NCBI RefSeq assembly: GCF_002002725.1
Contig: NZ_MUNW01000032.1
Span: forward strand, 1 to 64,000
Source: Sinorhizobium sp. A49
Lineage (GTDB): Bacteria > Pseudomonadota > Alphaproteobacteria > Rhizobiales > Rhizobiaceae
DNA length: 64,000 nt
Reading direction: 5' to 3'
Part shown: positions 50,453-60,692 of the stretch, piece after piece
How positions within the stretch are numbered: the stretch's first letter is position 1
How the letters are laid out: the number at the start of each line of letters is the position of its first letter
Made by a program: the position numbers and the translations under genes
Notes under the pieces: generated by a model
What the model saw: the letters and a program-made list of their open reading frames with translations, nothing else
Told to the model about the DNA's origin: nothing
Databases searched by the model: none

Positions 50453-52006
50453 CTATTCCAGGAAAGTTGCCGGGTTCACGGCGCTGGCGTTCTTGCGCAC
50501 TTCGAAGTGGACCTGCGGCTGGCTTGCGCGACCGGTCATGCCGGAAGCGGCAAGGGTCTGGCCGCGCTGAACCTTCTGGCCGCGCTGGACCTTCAGTTCG
50601 GACGCGTTTCCGTAGACGGTGACAGTGCCATCGTCGTGACGAATGAGGACAGCGTTGCCCAGTTCCTTCAGGCTGCTGCCGGAGTAGATGACCACACCGT
50701 TTTCGGCAGCCTTGATCGGCGTGCCCTCGGGCACGGAGATGTTGATGCCGTCGTTGCGGTTGCCATCGACATTGGCGCCATAGCCGGCAACGACTGCACC
50801 GCGAACCGGCCAGCGGTACTTGCTGATGCCCGTCGACTTCGGCGATTCCTCGTCAACGTCAGGATTCTTGCTGGCGACTTCGGAGACGCTTTGATTGGCC
50901 ACCGGCGGCTGGTATTCAGCGGGCTTGCTCTTGTCGAGCGAAGCGACATGGCCTTCTGCCTTCTTCGGAACGGAAGCCGTCTTGACCTGATCGGTGGCGG
51001 CGCCTGCGGCACCCGGCACCTTCAAGGTCTGGCCGACGCGGATCGATTCTGCCGTCAGGCCATTGGCCTGTTTGAGCGCCCCGACCGAAACACCCGTTGC
51101 CTTGGCAATGCGGTTGAGCGAGTCGCCCGGCTTGACGGTGTAGGAACCATCGCCACCACCCTCGCCCGTCGAGGCGACCTTGCCTGCAGCCACATCGGTC
51201 TTGCCTGCGCTCTTGTCGCGGGACTGCGACTGGCCGGGCAAGATCGCGACGTCGCGCTGGTCGGTCGGCAAGGGCGACGGCTGCCGCTTGCCGCCATCGA
51301 CGTCGGTGAGCGTGTTGGAGGCGGCAGCCTTCGCCGCACTACTCGCGACACCGAAGGTTGGGATGACGAGGCGCTGACCGGGCTCGACCTGACCGGCAGT
51401 CTTCAAACCGTTGGCCTTCAGGATTTCCTTTTCAGGAACGCCGAAACGCTTGGAGAGAATGGCAACGCTGTCACCCTGGCGAACCATGACCGACGGTGCG
51501 TTCTGCGTCGTCCAGCCGCTCTTGCTCGCCGCCTCGTTGGCGGCAGCCGGCAATGCCTGCCGTGTCGCTGCGGACGCCTGCTCGACCTGGCGGGCGGCCG
51601 GGAATGGTTGCGGATCGACACCGCGGCTGGCGGTTGCCGTCGGATCAGCGAGCGTCGAACGCTGCACATTCATCGGCGTCGAGGCAGCGCGCGCGGTGGA
51701 CATCGGCGTGGATGATGTATTGACCGGATCGTAGGCACCGTTTGCCGATGGGTAGGGCTGTCCAAGAGCCGAGTTGCGCGTGTCGGTCGGTGAAACGACC
51801 GCCATCTGGCCGTTAGCGACATCGCCGCGCGGCACCGGCGTCGTATTTCTCTGGATTGAGTTGGTGGTCAAGGCGTCCGACCGCGAGAACAAACCGTCGA
51901 AACGGCTGGCGTCGGAGCTGCAGCCGGTGGCAACACCTGCCAACAGGACCGCTGCACACAGGCGGATCGTGGACTTTCCAACCTTGGGAGATACAAACTG
52001 ACGCAT
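50453..52006 (-). CDS. NlpD/DipM-like lipoprotein with two LysM domains and degenerate LytM domain
   Basis: ATG 52006 gives 517 residues. Lipobox LAGVATGC. Two LysM peptidoglycan-binding domains are at about 185-230 (MVRQGDSVAILSKRFGV) and about 295-340 (YTVKPGDSLNRIAKATGV). The C-terminal M23/LytM fold (about 410-517) lacks zinc ligands: the H-x-G-I-D box reads NDGINIS, Y-x-H reads VYGNAS and H-x-H-F-E reads QVHFE. It should therefore be an amidase activator or envelope regulator in division, as with EnvC/NlpD, not a hydrolase. Confidence 0.9.
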   Translation of the reverse strand: MRQFVSPKVGKSTIRLCAAVLLAGVATGCSSDASRFDGLFSRSDALTTNSIQRNTTPVPRGDVANGQMAVVSPTDTRNSALGQPYPSANGAYDPVNTSSTPMSTARAASTPMNVQRSTLADPTATASRGVDPQPFPAARQVEQASAATRQALPAAANEAASKSGWTTQNAPSVMVRQGDSVAILSKRFGVPEKEILKANGLKTAGQVEPGQRLVIPTFGVASSAAKAAASNTLTDVDGGKRQPSPLPTDQRDVAILPGQSQSRDKSAGKTDVAAGKVASTGEGGGDGSYTVKPGDSLNRIAKATGVSVGALKQANGLTAESIRVGQTLKVPGAAGAATDQVKTASVPKKAEGHVASLDKSKPAEYQPPVANQSVSEVASKNPDVDEESPKSTGISKYRWPVRGAVVAGYGANVDGNRNDGINISVPEGTPIKAAENGVVIYSGSSLKELGNAVLIRHDDGTVTVYGNASELKVQRGQKVQRGQTLAASGMTGRASQPQVHFEVRKNASAVNPATFLE

Positions 52007-52157
52007 GACGCTTACCCACTCCGAACGCAACTCGATGTGGGTTTATTAAAGCGTATTAGAGTTACCGCGCGGTTAAGGTCGGCACCACCAAAGGCCTAGT
52101 TTGAGAGAATGCTAACCATAGAACGATGCGCGGCGCGCCAACAAGAGCACAATGAAC

Positions 52158-52802
52158 CTAGATCAGTTCGGAATAAAGGCGCTCGATCTCCGAGACGGTG
52201 CGCCGCTCGGTTGGCTCGTCCTCATAGCTGATGCTTGTCAGATCCCAGGCAAAGATCTGTCGTCCCGCCGGTACCGCCGGCACTTCCGACAGAGCGGTCT
52301 TGTCTTCCTCGAGAAGCACGCTCACCAGCGTCTGGAAGGTGGTCTCGGCCTCAAGGCCACTTGCCTGCTCGTATTCGAGCGAGCGTAGCCCGGCGACAGC
52401 CGCCTCACGTGTCCCGAAATAGCGCAGGCTGTTCTGGTCTTCCGATCGCAGGCCATCGTAATACTCGATGAAGCCCTTGTAGTAGCCGCGATGGTCGCCA
52501 GTCTCGAGAAACTTTCCGAAGGCCTGGTACTCTCGCAAGGCCAGTTGCGGCGACAAGCGGTTGTTCCATTCGTCGCGCGTCAGCGCGGGTTGCCCATCGG
52601 AGGACTTCCTGTTCTGGCTGAGGTAGAGCAGCGCATCGGCGGAAAGCGAAATGCGTGGCGTCGGATCGAAAAAGGTGGCCTGCATGGCCTGCGCAGCACT
52701 TTCGTCCTTGCCACCCGCACCGGATTGTCCAGTCGCACGACCGGCAAGATTGCCCAATCCGTCGCCTGATGTGGCAGCCGTCAGCCTGTTCGCGATCTGC
52801 AT
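52158..52802 (-). CDS. Conserved hypothetical protein
   Basis: In the 214-residue protein, residues 1-45 are Gly/Ala/Ser-rich and disordered. A helical middle (LREYQAFGKFLETGDHRGYY, then KGFIEYYDGLRSEDQNSLRY) is followed by an acidic C-terminus (FAWDLTSISYEDEPTERRTV). No signal peptide. Not recognised. Confidence 0.7.
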   Translation of the reverse strand: MQIANRLTAATSGDGLGNLAGRATGQSGAGGKDESAAQAMQATFFDPTPRISLSADALLYLSQNRKSSDGQPALTRDEWNNRLSPQLALREYQAFGKFLETGDHRGYYKGFIEYYDGLRSEDQNSLRYFGTREAAVAGLRSLEYEQASGLEAETTFQTLVSVLLEEDKTALSEVPAVPAGRQIFAWDLTSISYEDEPTERRTVSEIERLYSELI

Positions 52803-53202
52803 GTGCCGTCTCCGTCAACCGCACGACCAGATCACCTTTCCGAACCGCATAGAAATTCAGCGACTCGCAAGGCCAGACCTTTCGTGCAGTCGAAGGCGTA
52901 TGGCGCGAAGCTTGCGCGAAACTGGAGGGATTAGGATTTTATTAACCAATGACCGATTGAGCGGGCGAGCGCCTACCCCAGCGTCAGGCGCCAGGGCGAT
53001 CATCTCACGACTGCGCTCTGACGCGCCTGTCTCGTCGACACATCACAATCCATGAACTTGGCCTTGCCGCGCGGCGCAGTGCAGCAAGCCAATCCCTCGG
53101 CATGAATGTGAACAGAGTCGAGCGCAGAACCTCTTTGAGGCGGGCAGCCCCTTGGCTGCATCGATCAATTTGCCGCATCGATCCGCTCACGCGGCCCGCG
53201 GC
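52803..53202. other. Intergenic region, nothing supported
   Basis: The 400 bp between two leftward units contain only short ORFs with poor composition. GCCTACCCCAGCGTCAGGCG (52971-52990) is a weak inverted repeat (GCC/GGC ends). I see no terminator with a T-run. Confidence 0.45.
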
Positions 53203-53856
53203 TTAGAGGTAAGACGCCAGTTGCGTCACGATCGGAATGTAAGGCGCGTCAAACAGATCCTCGCGGTCGAAACGGCTGCCGGTGCGGCTGACACGAACCA
53301 CCCGACAATGCGTTTCACTCATCATGATCGGAACCACCAGCGTTCCGCCGGAAACAAGGTGGTCGGAGAACATGCGCGGCAGACTGTTGAAAGCAGCGGT
53401 AATCAGGATGCGGTCGAACGTACCCTCGCCCGGCACCCCCGCGCTGCCATCGGCCTGGCGGACGATGACGTTGCGAACGCCTGATTTTTCCAGGTTCTTC
53501 TGGGCGGTGGCGACGAGTGTCTGATACCGATCGATCGTCAGCACGCGCTCGGCAATGCGCCCCATCACCGCGGCGGTAAAGCCGCTGCCGGTGCCGACTT
53601 CCAGAATACGTTGGCCGGACTTGAGATTGAGGCAGTGCAGCAACCGGACCGCGAAGTCATATCCTTCCATGAACGAGCCGCAATCGAGCGGGATCGTTCG
53701 TTGGGAATATGCGTCCGCCTGGAATTGCGGAGGTGTGAAATGGCCGCGTTGCGTCTGCTCGACCGCGTTCAGTAGGCTCTGGTTGCTGATGCCCTCACCG
53801 CGAAGCCGCAGGACCATCGCCGCAAAGCCTTCCTGTTCCGAAACACGTCCGCTCAA
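53203..53856 (-). CDS. pcm: Protein-L-isoaspartate O-methyltransferase
   Basis: This 217-residue SAM-dependent enzyme repairs isoaspartyl residues. Motif I is [15 protein letters not shown]; also present are [19 protein letters not shown] and a [12 protein letters not shown] 53856 overlaps the surE stop (ATGA). The pcm-surE pairing is conserved in many proteobacteria. Confidence 0.94.
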   Translation of the reverse strand: MSGRVSEQEGFAAMVLRLRGEGISNQSLLNAVEQTQRGHFTPPQFQADAYSQRTIPLDCGSFMEGYDFAVRLLHCLNLKSGQRILEVGTGSGFTAAVMGRIAERVLTIDRYQTLVATAQKNLEKSGVRNVIVRQADGSAGVPGEGTFDRILITAAFNSLPRMFSDHLVSGGTLVVPIMMSETHCRVVRVSRTGSRFDREDLFDAPYIPIVTQLASYL

Positions 53857-54623
53857 TCGACGGCCCCTTCGCTCAAGGCTCGCGCTAGGCGATCCTGCAC
53901 AGTGTAGTCGGTCAGATCAAGCTTCAGCGGCGTCACCGAGATCCGGTTTTCCCGAAGGGCGTGGATGTCGGTACCGGCGCGGAAATCGCCAAAGCGCTCG
54001 CCAAAGCGCAGCCAGAAGTAAGGAAACCCACGGCCGTCGGAACGCTCGTCGATCGTCAAGCCGAAATCGAGCTTGCCTTGCGAGGTCACCTCCGTGCCGG
54101 CGACAGCGTCGGCAGAACATTTCGGGAAGTTGAGGTTGAGCAGCGTTCCATCAGGCAGGTCGACCGCCAGCAGATTTCGGATCAACGCAGGCGCATGGCG
54201 CTCGACGACATCCCAGGCAACGGCCTCTCCTACGACATGGCTATAGGCCTGGCTGAGCGCCATGGAGCGAATTCCCTGCAGCGTTCCCTCGATCGCGCCG
54301 GCAACGGTTCCGGAATAGGTCACGTCGTCCGCCATGTTCGCGCCGATATTGACACCCGAGAGCACGAGATCCGGCTTGCGGTCCAGCACCTTGCGCACGG
54401 CCATGATGACGCAGTCGGTCGGGGTGCCTCTCAGAGCAAACCGCCTCTCGGAGATCTGACGCAGGCGCAAAGGTTCCGACAGTGTCAGCGAATGGGCAAG
54501 ACCGCTCTGATCCGCTTCGGGCGCCACCACCCAGACATCATCGGAAATTGTCCTCGCAATCCGCTCGAGGACCGCAAGGCCCTCGGCGTGGATGCCGTCG
54601 TCATTTGTCAGCAGGATCCGCAT
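53853..54623 (-). CDS. surE: 5'/3'-nucleotidase SurE
   Basis: ATG 54623 gives 256 residues, beginning [20 protein letters not shown] with the DD metal site. [20 protein letters not shown] and LNLNFP are family motifs. It dephosphorylates nucleoside monophosphates, a stress-survival enzyme. It overlaps pcm and lies 16 bp after serS. In-frame upstream extension into serS is rejected. Confidence 0.95.
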   Translation of the reverse strand: MRILLTNDDGIHAEGLAVLERIARTISDDVWVVAPEADQSGLAHSLTLSEPLRLRQISERRFALRGTPTDCVIMAVRKVLDRKPDLVLSGVNIGANMADDVTYSGTVAGAIEGTLQGIRSMALSQAYSHVVGEAVAWDVVERHAPALIRNLLAVDLPDGTLLNLNFPKCSADAVAGTEVTSQGKLDFGLTIDERSDGRGFPYFWLRFGERFGDFRAGTDIHALRENRISVTPLKLDLTDYTVQDRLARALSEGAVD

Positions 54624-54639
54624 TGCGATTTCTTTCCCG

Positions 54640-55923
54640 TCAGGCCGCTTTTTCGATACGCGTCTGGCCGCCCATATAGGGAAGCAGGACATCCGGCACC
54701 GAAACCGAACCATCGGCGTTCAGATAATTTTCGATAACGGCAATCAGCGCCCGGCCGACGGCGACGCCGGAGCCGTTCAGCGAATGAACGAACCTCGTGC
54801 CCTTGTCTTCCTTGTTGCGGTAACGCGCATTCATCCGCCGCGCCTGGAAGTCGCCGCAGACCGAACAGGACGAAATCTCCCGGTATGTATCCTGGCCCGG
54901 CAGCCAGACCTCGAGATCGTAGGTCTTGCGGGCGCCAAAGCCCATGTCGCCGGTGCAGAGCGTCATCACACGGTAGTGCAGCCCCAGACGCTTCAACACC
55001 TCTTCGGCACAGGCGGTCATGCGCTCATGCTCGGCAACGGATGTTTCCGCATCCGTGATCGAAACGAGTTCGACCTTGTTGAACTGGTGCTGGCGCAGCA
55101 TGCCACGCGTGTCGCGGCCCGAAGAACCGGCCTCCGAACGGAAGGATGGCGTCAGCGCCGTGAAGCGCAGCGGCAGTTTTTCGCCGTCGAGAATCTGCTC
55201 GCGCACGATGTTGGTCAGTGGCACTTCGGCTGTCGGGATCAGCCAGCGGTCATCGGTGGTGCGGAACAGGTCCTCGGCAAATTTCGGCAATTGCCCGGTG
55301 CCGTACATCGCATCATCGCGCACCAGGAGCGGCGGCTGGACTTCGGTATAGCCATGCTCCTGGGTGTGCAGGTCGAGCATGAACTGGCCAAGCGCACGTT
55401 CGAGCCGTGCGAGCTGGCCCTTCAGGATGGTGAAGCGCGATCCGGCAATGCGCGCAGCGCCTTCGAAATCCATCAGCCCGAGCGCCTCGCCGACCTCGAA
55501 ATGCTCGCGCGGCTGGTGGTTCCAGGTGGGCTTGGCGCCGATGACGCGCGTCACGACATTACCCGCCTCGTCCGAACCGACAGGGACGTCGTCGAGCGGA
55601 ATGTTGGGCAGGCGCGACAGGGCGTCGTTCAGTGCGGCCTCGACCTGGCGGCTCTCTTCCTCCAGCGCCGGCATGGAGTTCTTGAGTTCAGCCACTTCGG
55701 CCTTGAGCTTTTCGGCAAGCTCGTTGTTCTTCTGCGCCATGGCTGCGCCGATATCCTTCGACGCCGCGTTGCGGCGCGACTGCATGTCCTGCAGCGACTG
55801 AAGGATCGTACGGCGGCGTTCATCGATGGCGATCAGCGACGCGGACGATGGTTCCGCGCCCCGCTTCGCCAGGGCGGCGTCCAGCACATCGGCATTCTCA
55901 CGGATCCATTTGATATCAAGCAT
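54640..55923 (-). CDS. serS: Seryl-tRNA synthetase
   Basis: In this 427-residue class II synthetase, residues 30-100 form the tRNA-binding coiled coil ([20 protein letters not shown]). Class II motif 2 is [21 protein letters not shown] and motif 3 lies near [17 protein letters not shown]. Usual length. It is the first gene of the serS-surE-pcm run; tatC ends 48 bp upstream. Confidence 0.97.
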   Translation of the reverse strand: MLDIKWIRENADVLDAALAKRGAEPSSASLIAIDERRRTILQSLQDMQSRRNAASKDIGAAMAQKNNELAEKLKAEVAELKNSMPALEEESRQVEAALNDALSRLPNIPLDDVPVGSDEAGNVVTRVIGAKPTWNHQPREHFEVGEALGLMDFEGAARIAGSRFTILKGQLARLERALGQFMLDLHTQEHGYTEVQPPLLVRDDAMYGTGQLPKFAEDLFRTTDDRWLIPTAEVPLTNIVREQILDGEKLPLRFTALTPSFRSEAGSSGRDTRGMLRQHQFNKVELVSITDAETSVAEHERMTACAEEVLKRLGLHYRVMTLCTGDMGFGARKTYDLEVWLPGQDTYREISSCSVCGDFQARRMNARYRNKEDKGTRFVHSLNGSGVAVGRALIAVIENYLNADGSVSVPDVLLPYMGGQTRIEKAA

Positions 55924-55970
55924 TGTCGTTCCACGCGTTTTTCAGGTCACGGCGCGGAACCGTCGAATGC

Positions 55971-56813
55971 TCAGCTCTGTGCAGAGCCAACCTCTTCGGA
56001 AGTTTCTTCCTGCGACTGGGCGGCATCGCGCTGGAGCGCATCCGCTGCCCGTCGTCTTTCGACGAGTCGCGCCATATGGATCGAAATTTCGTAGAGAAGG
56101 ATGGCCGGCAGTGCAAGGCCGATCTGGGAAACTGGGTCCGGCGGCGTCAGGACGGCCGCGACGACGAAGGCGATCACAATCGCGTATTTGCGCTTCTCGG
56201 CAAGCCCCTGGGCAGTGACGAACCCCACACGCGCAAGCAGTGTGGTGATCACCGGCAGCTGGAACACGAGGCCGAAAGCAAAGACCAGCGACATGATCAG
56301 GCTCAGATATTCCGAGACCTTCGGCAGAAGCTGGATCGCCACATGGCCCTCGTCAGCGCCCTGTTCCATCGCCAGGAAGAACCACATGACCATCGGCGTG
56401 AAGAAGAAATAGACCAGCGCGCCGCCAAGCAGGAACAGAAGCGGCGAAGCGATCAGGAACGGCAGAAATGCCGCGCGTTCGTTTTTGTATAGACCCGGAG
56501 CAACGAACTTGTAGATCTGCGACGCGATAACCGGAAAGGCGATCACCAAGGCGCCGAACATCGCCACCTTGATCTGTGTGAAGAAGAATTCCTGCGGCGC
56601 CGTATAGATCAGCTCGACATTGCGTTGATCCATCCCCGCCCAGGCAACCGCCCATTTGAACGGCAGAACCAGCAGGTTGAACAGACCCTTGGCAAAATAG
56701 AAGCAGACGAGAAAGGCGATGAAGAACGCACCAACGGCCCACATCAGCCGCTTTCTGAGCTCGATCAGATGTTCGATCAGCGGCTGCGGCCGGTCCTCGA
56801 TATCGCCGCTCAT
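55971..56813 (-). CDS. tatC: Sec-independent translocase subunit TatC
   Basis: The 280-residue protein has six membrane helices. Conserved features: LIEHLIELRKRLMWAVGAF near the N-terminus, which includes the twin-Arg-binding Glu in LIEHL, and FALFPVI-type segments (VIASQIYKFVAPGLYKNE). It forms the Tat receptor with TatB. ATG 56813 overlaps the tatB stop (ATGA). The C-terminal tail is Glu/Ser-rich. Confidence 0.96.
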   Translation of the reverse strand: MSGDIEDRPQPLIEHLIELRKRLMWAVGAFFIAFLVCFYFAKGLFNLLVLPFKWAVAWAGMDQRNVELIYTAPQEFFFTQIKVAMFGALVIAFPVIASQIYKFVAPGLYKNERAAFLPFLIASPLLFLLGGALVYFFFTPMVMWFFLAMEQGADEGHVAIQLLPKVSEYLSLIMSLVFAFGLVFQLPVITTLLARVGFVTAQGLAEKRKYAIVIAFVVAAVLTPPDPVSQIGLALPAILLYEISIHMARLVERRRAADALQRDAAQSQEETSEEVGSAQS

Positions 56814-57493
56814 GCGTCACCTTTCTTGCGCGTTGTCGCGCGTGTCTTTTGTGTCGTTTCTTTTGGCGCCTCGACAACGGCCTTGCTGGGCTTCTTGACG
56901 GCCGGCTTCTTCGCGGCAGCCTTGGCGGGCGCCACCTCCGCTGCGGCCGCCTTCGTGACGGAAGCCTTCTTTGGCGCCGAGGCTGTGTCGGCCTTTGCCT
57001 TCGCTGTCCGCTTCGGCTTTACTGCAGGCTCAGCCGTTTCGGCTCGCTGCATCTGGCGGCTGGCAGAGCCGATTGCGGCAGCCGCAACACTGTCTGCCGG
57101 CTTTGCCTCAGCCGCAGCGACGACAGGAGCAGTCACCGGCTCTGCGGAGGTGACTGCAGGCTCTGGTGAGGGAACCGAAGGCTTGTCCGGCGTGGCTGCC
57201 TTCTGGAGGTCGGATTTGATCTCGTTGCCGATCTGGCGCAACGGATTCATGGCATCGCGCAACGCATTTGCCGGATTGAGGCTTTGCGCATCGCTGATCG
57301 TCTTGCGGACATCTTCGAGGTCCGCCTCGCGCAGCGCCTCATCGAATTGCTGACGGAAATCAGAGGCCATACCACGCAACTTCGACGTCATGCGGCCAAA
57401 GGCCCGCAACATCGGCGGCAAATCCTTCGGTCCGACAACAACGATCAATACGATGGCAATGACGACTAGTTCGGTCCAGCCGATATCAAGCAT
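56810..57493 (-). CDS. tatB: Sec-independent translocase subunit TatB
   Basis: The 227-residue protein has the N-terminal membrane helix with the family Gly-Pro hinge (WTELVVIAIVLIVVVGPKDL) and an amphipathic helix (RAFGRMTSKLRGMASDFRQQ). The C-terminal 120 residues are an Ala/Lys/Pro-rich low-complexity tail, longer than in E. coli TatB. It is encoded between tatA and tatC. Confidence 0.95.
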   Translation of the reverse strand: MLDIGWTELVVIAIVLIVVVGPKDLPPMLRAFGRMTSKLRGMASDFRQQFDEALREADLEDVRKTISDAQSLNPANALRDAMNPLRQIGNEIKSDLQKAATPDKPSVPSPEPAVTSAEPVTAPVVAAAEAKPADSVAAAAIGSASRQMQRAETAEPAVKPKRTAKAKADTASAPKKASVTKAAAAEVAPAKAAAKKPAVKKPSKAVVEAPKETTQKTRATTRKKGDA

Positions 57494-57567
57494 TCGATAT
57501 GTCCTGCAAACCCGTGATGCAGCCGGCCGGGACGAAATCCCAGCCTGGCCCTATCGGTGCTCGATCT

Positions 57568-57774
57568 TTAGCGAACTTCGTCAGACTTGTGATCGACAGT
57601 CTTGCCGTCGAGCGGCTTGTCGGCAGAGGCGACGTCATCGTCGTTCATGCCTTTCTTGAAGCTCTTGATGCCCTTGGCAACGTCGCCCATCAGTTCCGGA
57701 ATCTTGCCGCGGCCGAACAACAACAACACCACGACCAGAACGATCAGCCAGTGCCAGATACTAAAGGAACCCAT
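57568..57774 (-). CDS. tatA: Sec-independent translocase subunit TatA
   Basis: The 68-residue protein has a membrane helix [20 protein letters not shown] with the Phe-Gly hinge and an amphipathic helix ([17 protein letters not shown]) plus an acidic tail. It forms the Tat pore. tatA is the first gene of tatABC; the gap to tatB is 74 bp. Confidence 0.96.
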   Translation of the reverse strand: MGSFSIWHWLIVLVVVLLLFGRGKIPELMGDVAKGIKSFKKGMNDDDVASADKPLDGKTVDHKSDEVR

Positions 57775-57868
57775 GCGTAAACTCCCTCTGAGCCTTCCCC
57801 GATTTAGGCTCTATTCGCGTGTCAATTTTCAGGCGCGCCACCAGCACAGCCTCATTTCGTCACAGACC

Positions 57869-58981
57869 CTAAGATGTCGGAACATCTTTTTCAAACAGCA
57901 ATATATCGCGCTCGTTAACTGAAAGCATTACATCGCGCAATCCTTGCGGCAATTGGTCCGCCCGGATGCGAGCGCGCACTGTTCCGTCGCAGCCCGGCAC
58001 AGCCAGCTCTAGCAGTTCGACGACGCCGATGAAACGACGCGACACGATCCGTGCCTGTATATCGCCCTCGTCTTCGCCGACATGCAGGCCCGATAGTCGC
58101 ACGGCTACGGAAAGATGCTGCCCGTCGCGATACCTGCCGGCATCCACGCCACCAAGCGGCGTGTCAACGCGGCCGTCCCGCACTCGCGCCTCGAACACGT
58201 TGATTTCAGAAAAGAAACCGGCGGCAAAAAGGTCCCGTGGCTTGCGATAAAGCTCGTCGGCGGTACCGACCTGCACCAGACGTCCATCCTTGAGCAGAGC
58301 GATCCGGTCGGCCATACGCATCGCCTCCTCGGCATCATGCGTGACGACAATCGCTGTGGCTCGGGTCTCCCGCAGGATGGCAAGCGTATCGGCGCGGATC
58401 GAATCCTTGAGCCGCGAGTCGAGCCCCGAAAAAGGTTCATCCATCAGCAACACGGCCGGCCGTGGTGCGAGCGCACGGGCAAGTGCCACGCGCTGCTGCT
58501 CGCCGCCTGAAAGCACATGGGGATAACGGTCGGCATAATGCGACAGGCCCACCCGCTCCAGCGCCGCATCGGCCTGGATCAACGCCTCTCTCTTGGGAAG
58601 AGCGGTCAGTCCAAAGCGAACGTTGTCGCGGATGGTCATGTGGGGAAACAGCGCGAAGTCCTGGAACATCAGCCCGACACCACGCTTTTCCGGCGGCAGG
58701 AAAATCGATGGGCCGGAAATCTCCTGCCCATTGAGCAGGAGGCGGCCCGCACTTTGCATCTCGATGCCGGCGGCAATTCGCAACAGCGTCGTCTTGCCGG
58801 AACCGGAGGGACCGAGCAGGCATAGGACCTCGCCGGCCTTTGCCGCCAGGCTGACGCCCTTGATCGTTTCCTTGGAGTGATAGCTGTGGTGGATATCCTC
58901 GAATGTCAGGCTCGCCGCGAAAGATACGCCCGCCGTCCGTCGCGTTGCCATGACGGGCACGTGCTGCGTATCTGAAACCAT
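57869..58981 (-). CDS. Orphan ABC transporter ATPase (FbpC/PotA-like)
   Basis: In this 370-residue protein, Walker A is LLGPSGSGKTTLL, the signature motif is LSGGEQQRVALARAL, Walker B is AVLLMDEPFSGLD, and a C-terminal TOBE-like domain follows (FEARVRDGRVDTPLGGVD). The overall form fits iron(III) or polyamine importers. No permease or binding protein is adjacent. It sits between tatA and scpB, which are neighbours in other rhizobia as I recall. ATG 58951 is an alternative start. Confidence 0.9.
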   Translation of the reverse strand: MVSDTQHVPVMATRRTAGVSFAASLTFEDIHHSYHSKETIKGVSLAAKAGEVLCLLGPSGSGKTTLLRIAAGIEMQSAGRLLLNGQEISGPSIFLPPEKRGVGLMFQDFALFPHMTIRDNVRFGLTALPKREALIQADAALERVGLSHYADRYPHVLSGGEQQRVALARALAPRPAVLLMDEPFSGLDSRLKDSIRADTLAILRETRATAIVVTHDAEEAMRMADRIALLKDGRLVQVGTADELYRKPRDLFAAGFFSEINVFEARVRDGRVDTPLGGVDAGRYRDGQHLSVAVRLSGLHVGEDEGDIQARIVSRRFIGVVELLELAVPGCDGTVRARIRADQLPQGLRDVMLSVNERDILLFEKDVPTS

Positions 58982-59068
58982 GCTGCGTATTCCTTGACAC
59001 CGGTGGCACCGCAGCGACCATGCCGGGTGCAGGCTCGACGGAGAAAGCCGATATCTCCAATCAGGTTT

Positions 59069-59797
59069 TTAATCGGCCTCTTCACCCTTCGGAGTCAAGA
59101 GCCCCAGCTCCTCCAGATCGAGCTGGGTGATCGGATCCTCGTTTTCCGCCAAGTCATCATCGCCCATGGGCACGGGAATATGCAGGTTGGACGGGACGCG
59201 GCCGGATAGAAGCCCCGCACCCTTCAATTCCTCGATGCCGGGCAGATCGCGCAGTTCCTCCAGACCGAAGTGGTCGAGAAAATCGCGTGTCGTTCCGAAG
59301 GTGACCGGACGCCCAGGCGTTCGCCGGCGGCCGCGGAAGCGGACCCAACCGGCCTCCATCAACACATCGAGCGTGCCCTTGGACGTCTGCACACCACGAA
59401 TATCTTCAATCTCGGCACGAGTGACTGGCTGGTGATAGGCGATGATCGCCAGGACTTCGAGCGCGGCACGCGACAGCTTGCGAACCTCCTGCTCGTCGGT
59501 CTGCACGACGAAGGACAGATCGGCGGCAGTCCGGAACGCCCAGTGATCGGCCACTTGCACCAGGTTGACGCCGCGGCTGGCATAAATCGCCTTCAGCCGC
59601 GCCATGATACGCGGGACATTGGTGCCGCCCGGCAGGCGGCTCGCAATGTAAGTCTCCGAGACCGGCTGCGCAGAGGCAAAGACCAACGCTTCGGCAATTC
59701 GCTCGGCTTCCTGTTCCGCACGTGGATCGATGAGAGGACCGTCGTTCTCGCCCTCTTCTTCGTCCACGCCGGGCAAGTATTTCTGCGGCTCAGCCAC
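59069..59797 (-). CDS. scpB: Segregation and condensation protein B
   Basis: The GTG 59797 start overlaps the scpA stop by about 8 bp and gives 242 residues. Winged-helix pair: AERIAEALVFASAQPVS, and EVLAIIAYHQPVTRAEIEDIRG, then FRGRRRTPGRPVTFGTTRDF. It works with ScpA and SMC in chromosome condensation. The C-terminal acidic tail (DPITQLDLEELGL) is extended. Confidence 0.95.
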   Translation of the reverse strand: MAEPQKYLPGVDEEEGENDGPLIDPRAEQEAERIAEALVFASAQPVSETYIASRLPGGTNVPRIMARLKAIYASRGVNLVQVADHWAFRTAADLSFVVQTDEQEVRKLSRAALEVLAIIAYHQPVTRAEIEDIRGVQTSKGTLDVLMEAGWVRFRGRRRTPGRPVTFGTTRDFLDHFGLEELRDLPGIEELKGAGLLSGRVPSNLHIPVPMGDDDLAENEDPITQLDLEELGLLTPKGEEAD

Positions 59798-60656
59798 GGG
59801 CTGCCTCCATATCGGCAAGCGTTGCGGCATCGATCGGGTTTGGCCCGCGCCGCAGATAGATCGGCGCGAACGCTTCCTCCTGGCGGATTTCCAGCCGTCC
59901 CTCGCGCACCATTTCCAGTGACGCCGCAAACGAACTGGCGATCGCCGTCGCCCGCTCTTTCGGCGTCGTCATGTAACGCAGAAGGAAGTGATCGAGTGCG
60001 GTCCAGTCATCGAGGTGACCGATCATGCGCGCCAGGATCAATCGCGCATCGGCAAGCGACCAGACATGGCGCTTTTCGATCGTTACCTGCGTAATCGCCG
60101 TGCGTTGCCGCAAACCCGCATAAGCGGTCAGCAGATCATAGAGCGAAGCATCGTAGTCCGACTTCCGCTCGGTGACGATATGCTCCGGCGCGCCCCGGAC
60201 AAAGACATCGCGACCGAGACGGTTTCGATTGATCAGCCGGGTCGCAGCCTCACGCATCGCTTCGAGGCGCTTCAACCGGAACGCCAGCGCCGAGGCCATC
60301 TCCTCGCCCGAAGGGCCGTCGTCCTTGGCCTGCTGCGGGATCAGCAGCCGCGATTTGAGATAGGCAAGCCAGGCCGCCATGACGAGATAGTCGGCGGCCA
60401 GTTCGATGCGGATGCTGCGCGCCCGCTCGACGAAGGCGATGTATTGCTCGGCAAGCGCCAGCACCGAGATGCGGGCAAGATCGACTCGTTGGCTGCGGGC
60501 AAGATGGAGAAGCAGATCGAGCGGGCCTTCGAAGCCGGCGATGTCGATGACAAGCGCCTCTTCGTGCAGCCCCCGCTCCGCGGTCTCGTCCTGCCACAGA
60601 GGATCCATCGGCGCTTTCGGCCCGGACCTTCCCTGTTTTTCGCCCGCACTACTCAC
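59790..60656 (-). CDS. scpA: Segregation and condensation protein A
   Basis: This 288-residue kleisin has an N-terminal SMC-binding helix region in FEGPLDLLLHLARSQRVDLA, ADYLVMAAWLAYLKSRLLIP, and a C-terminal winged helix (FLLRYMTTPKERATAIASSF). It bridges the SMC heads. The start may be 60656 or an internal Met (MDPLWQ). It overlaps scpB. Confidence 0.94.
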   Translation of the reverse strand: MSSAGEKQGRSGPKAPMDPLWQDETAERGLHEEALVIDIAGFEGPLDLLLHLARSQRVDLARISVLALAEQYIAFVERARSIRIELAADYLVMAAWLAYLKSRLLIPQQAKDDGPSGEEMASALAFRLKRLEAMREAATRLINRNRLGRDVFVRGAPEHIVTERKSDYDASLYDLLTAYAGLRQRTAITQVTIEKRHVWSLADARLILARMIGHLDDWTALDHFLLRYMTTPKERATAIASSFAASLEMVREGRLEIRQEEAFAPIYLRRGPNPIDAATLADMEAARG

Positions 60657-60692
60657 GACAGCCCGATCCTTTCCCGCCGGCCGTACCCGTCC

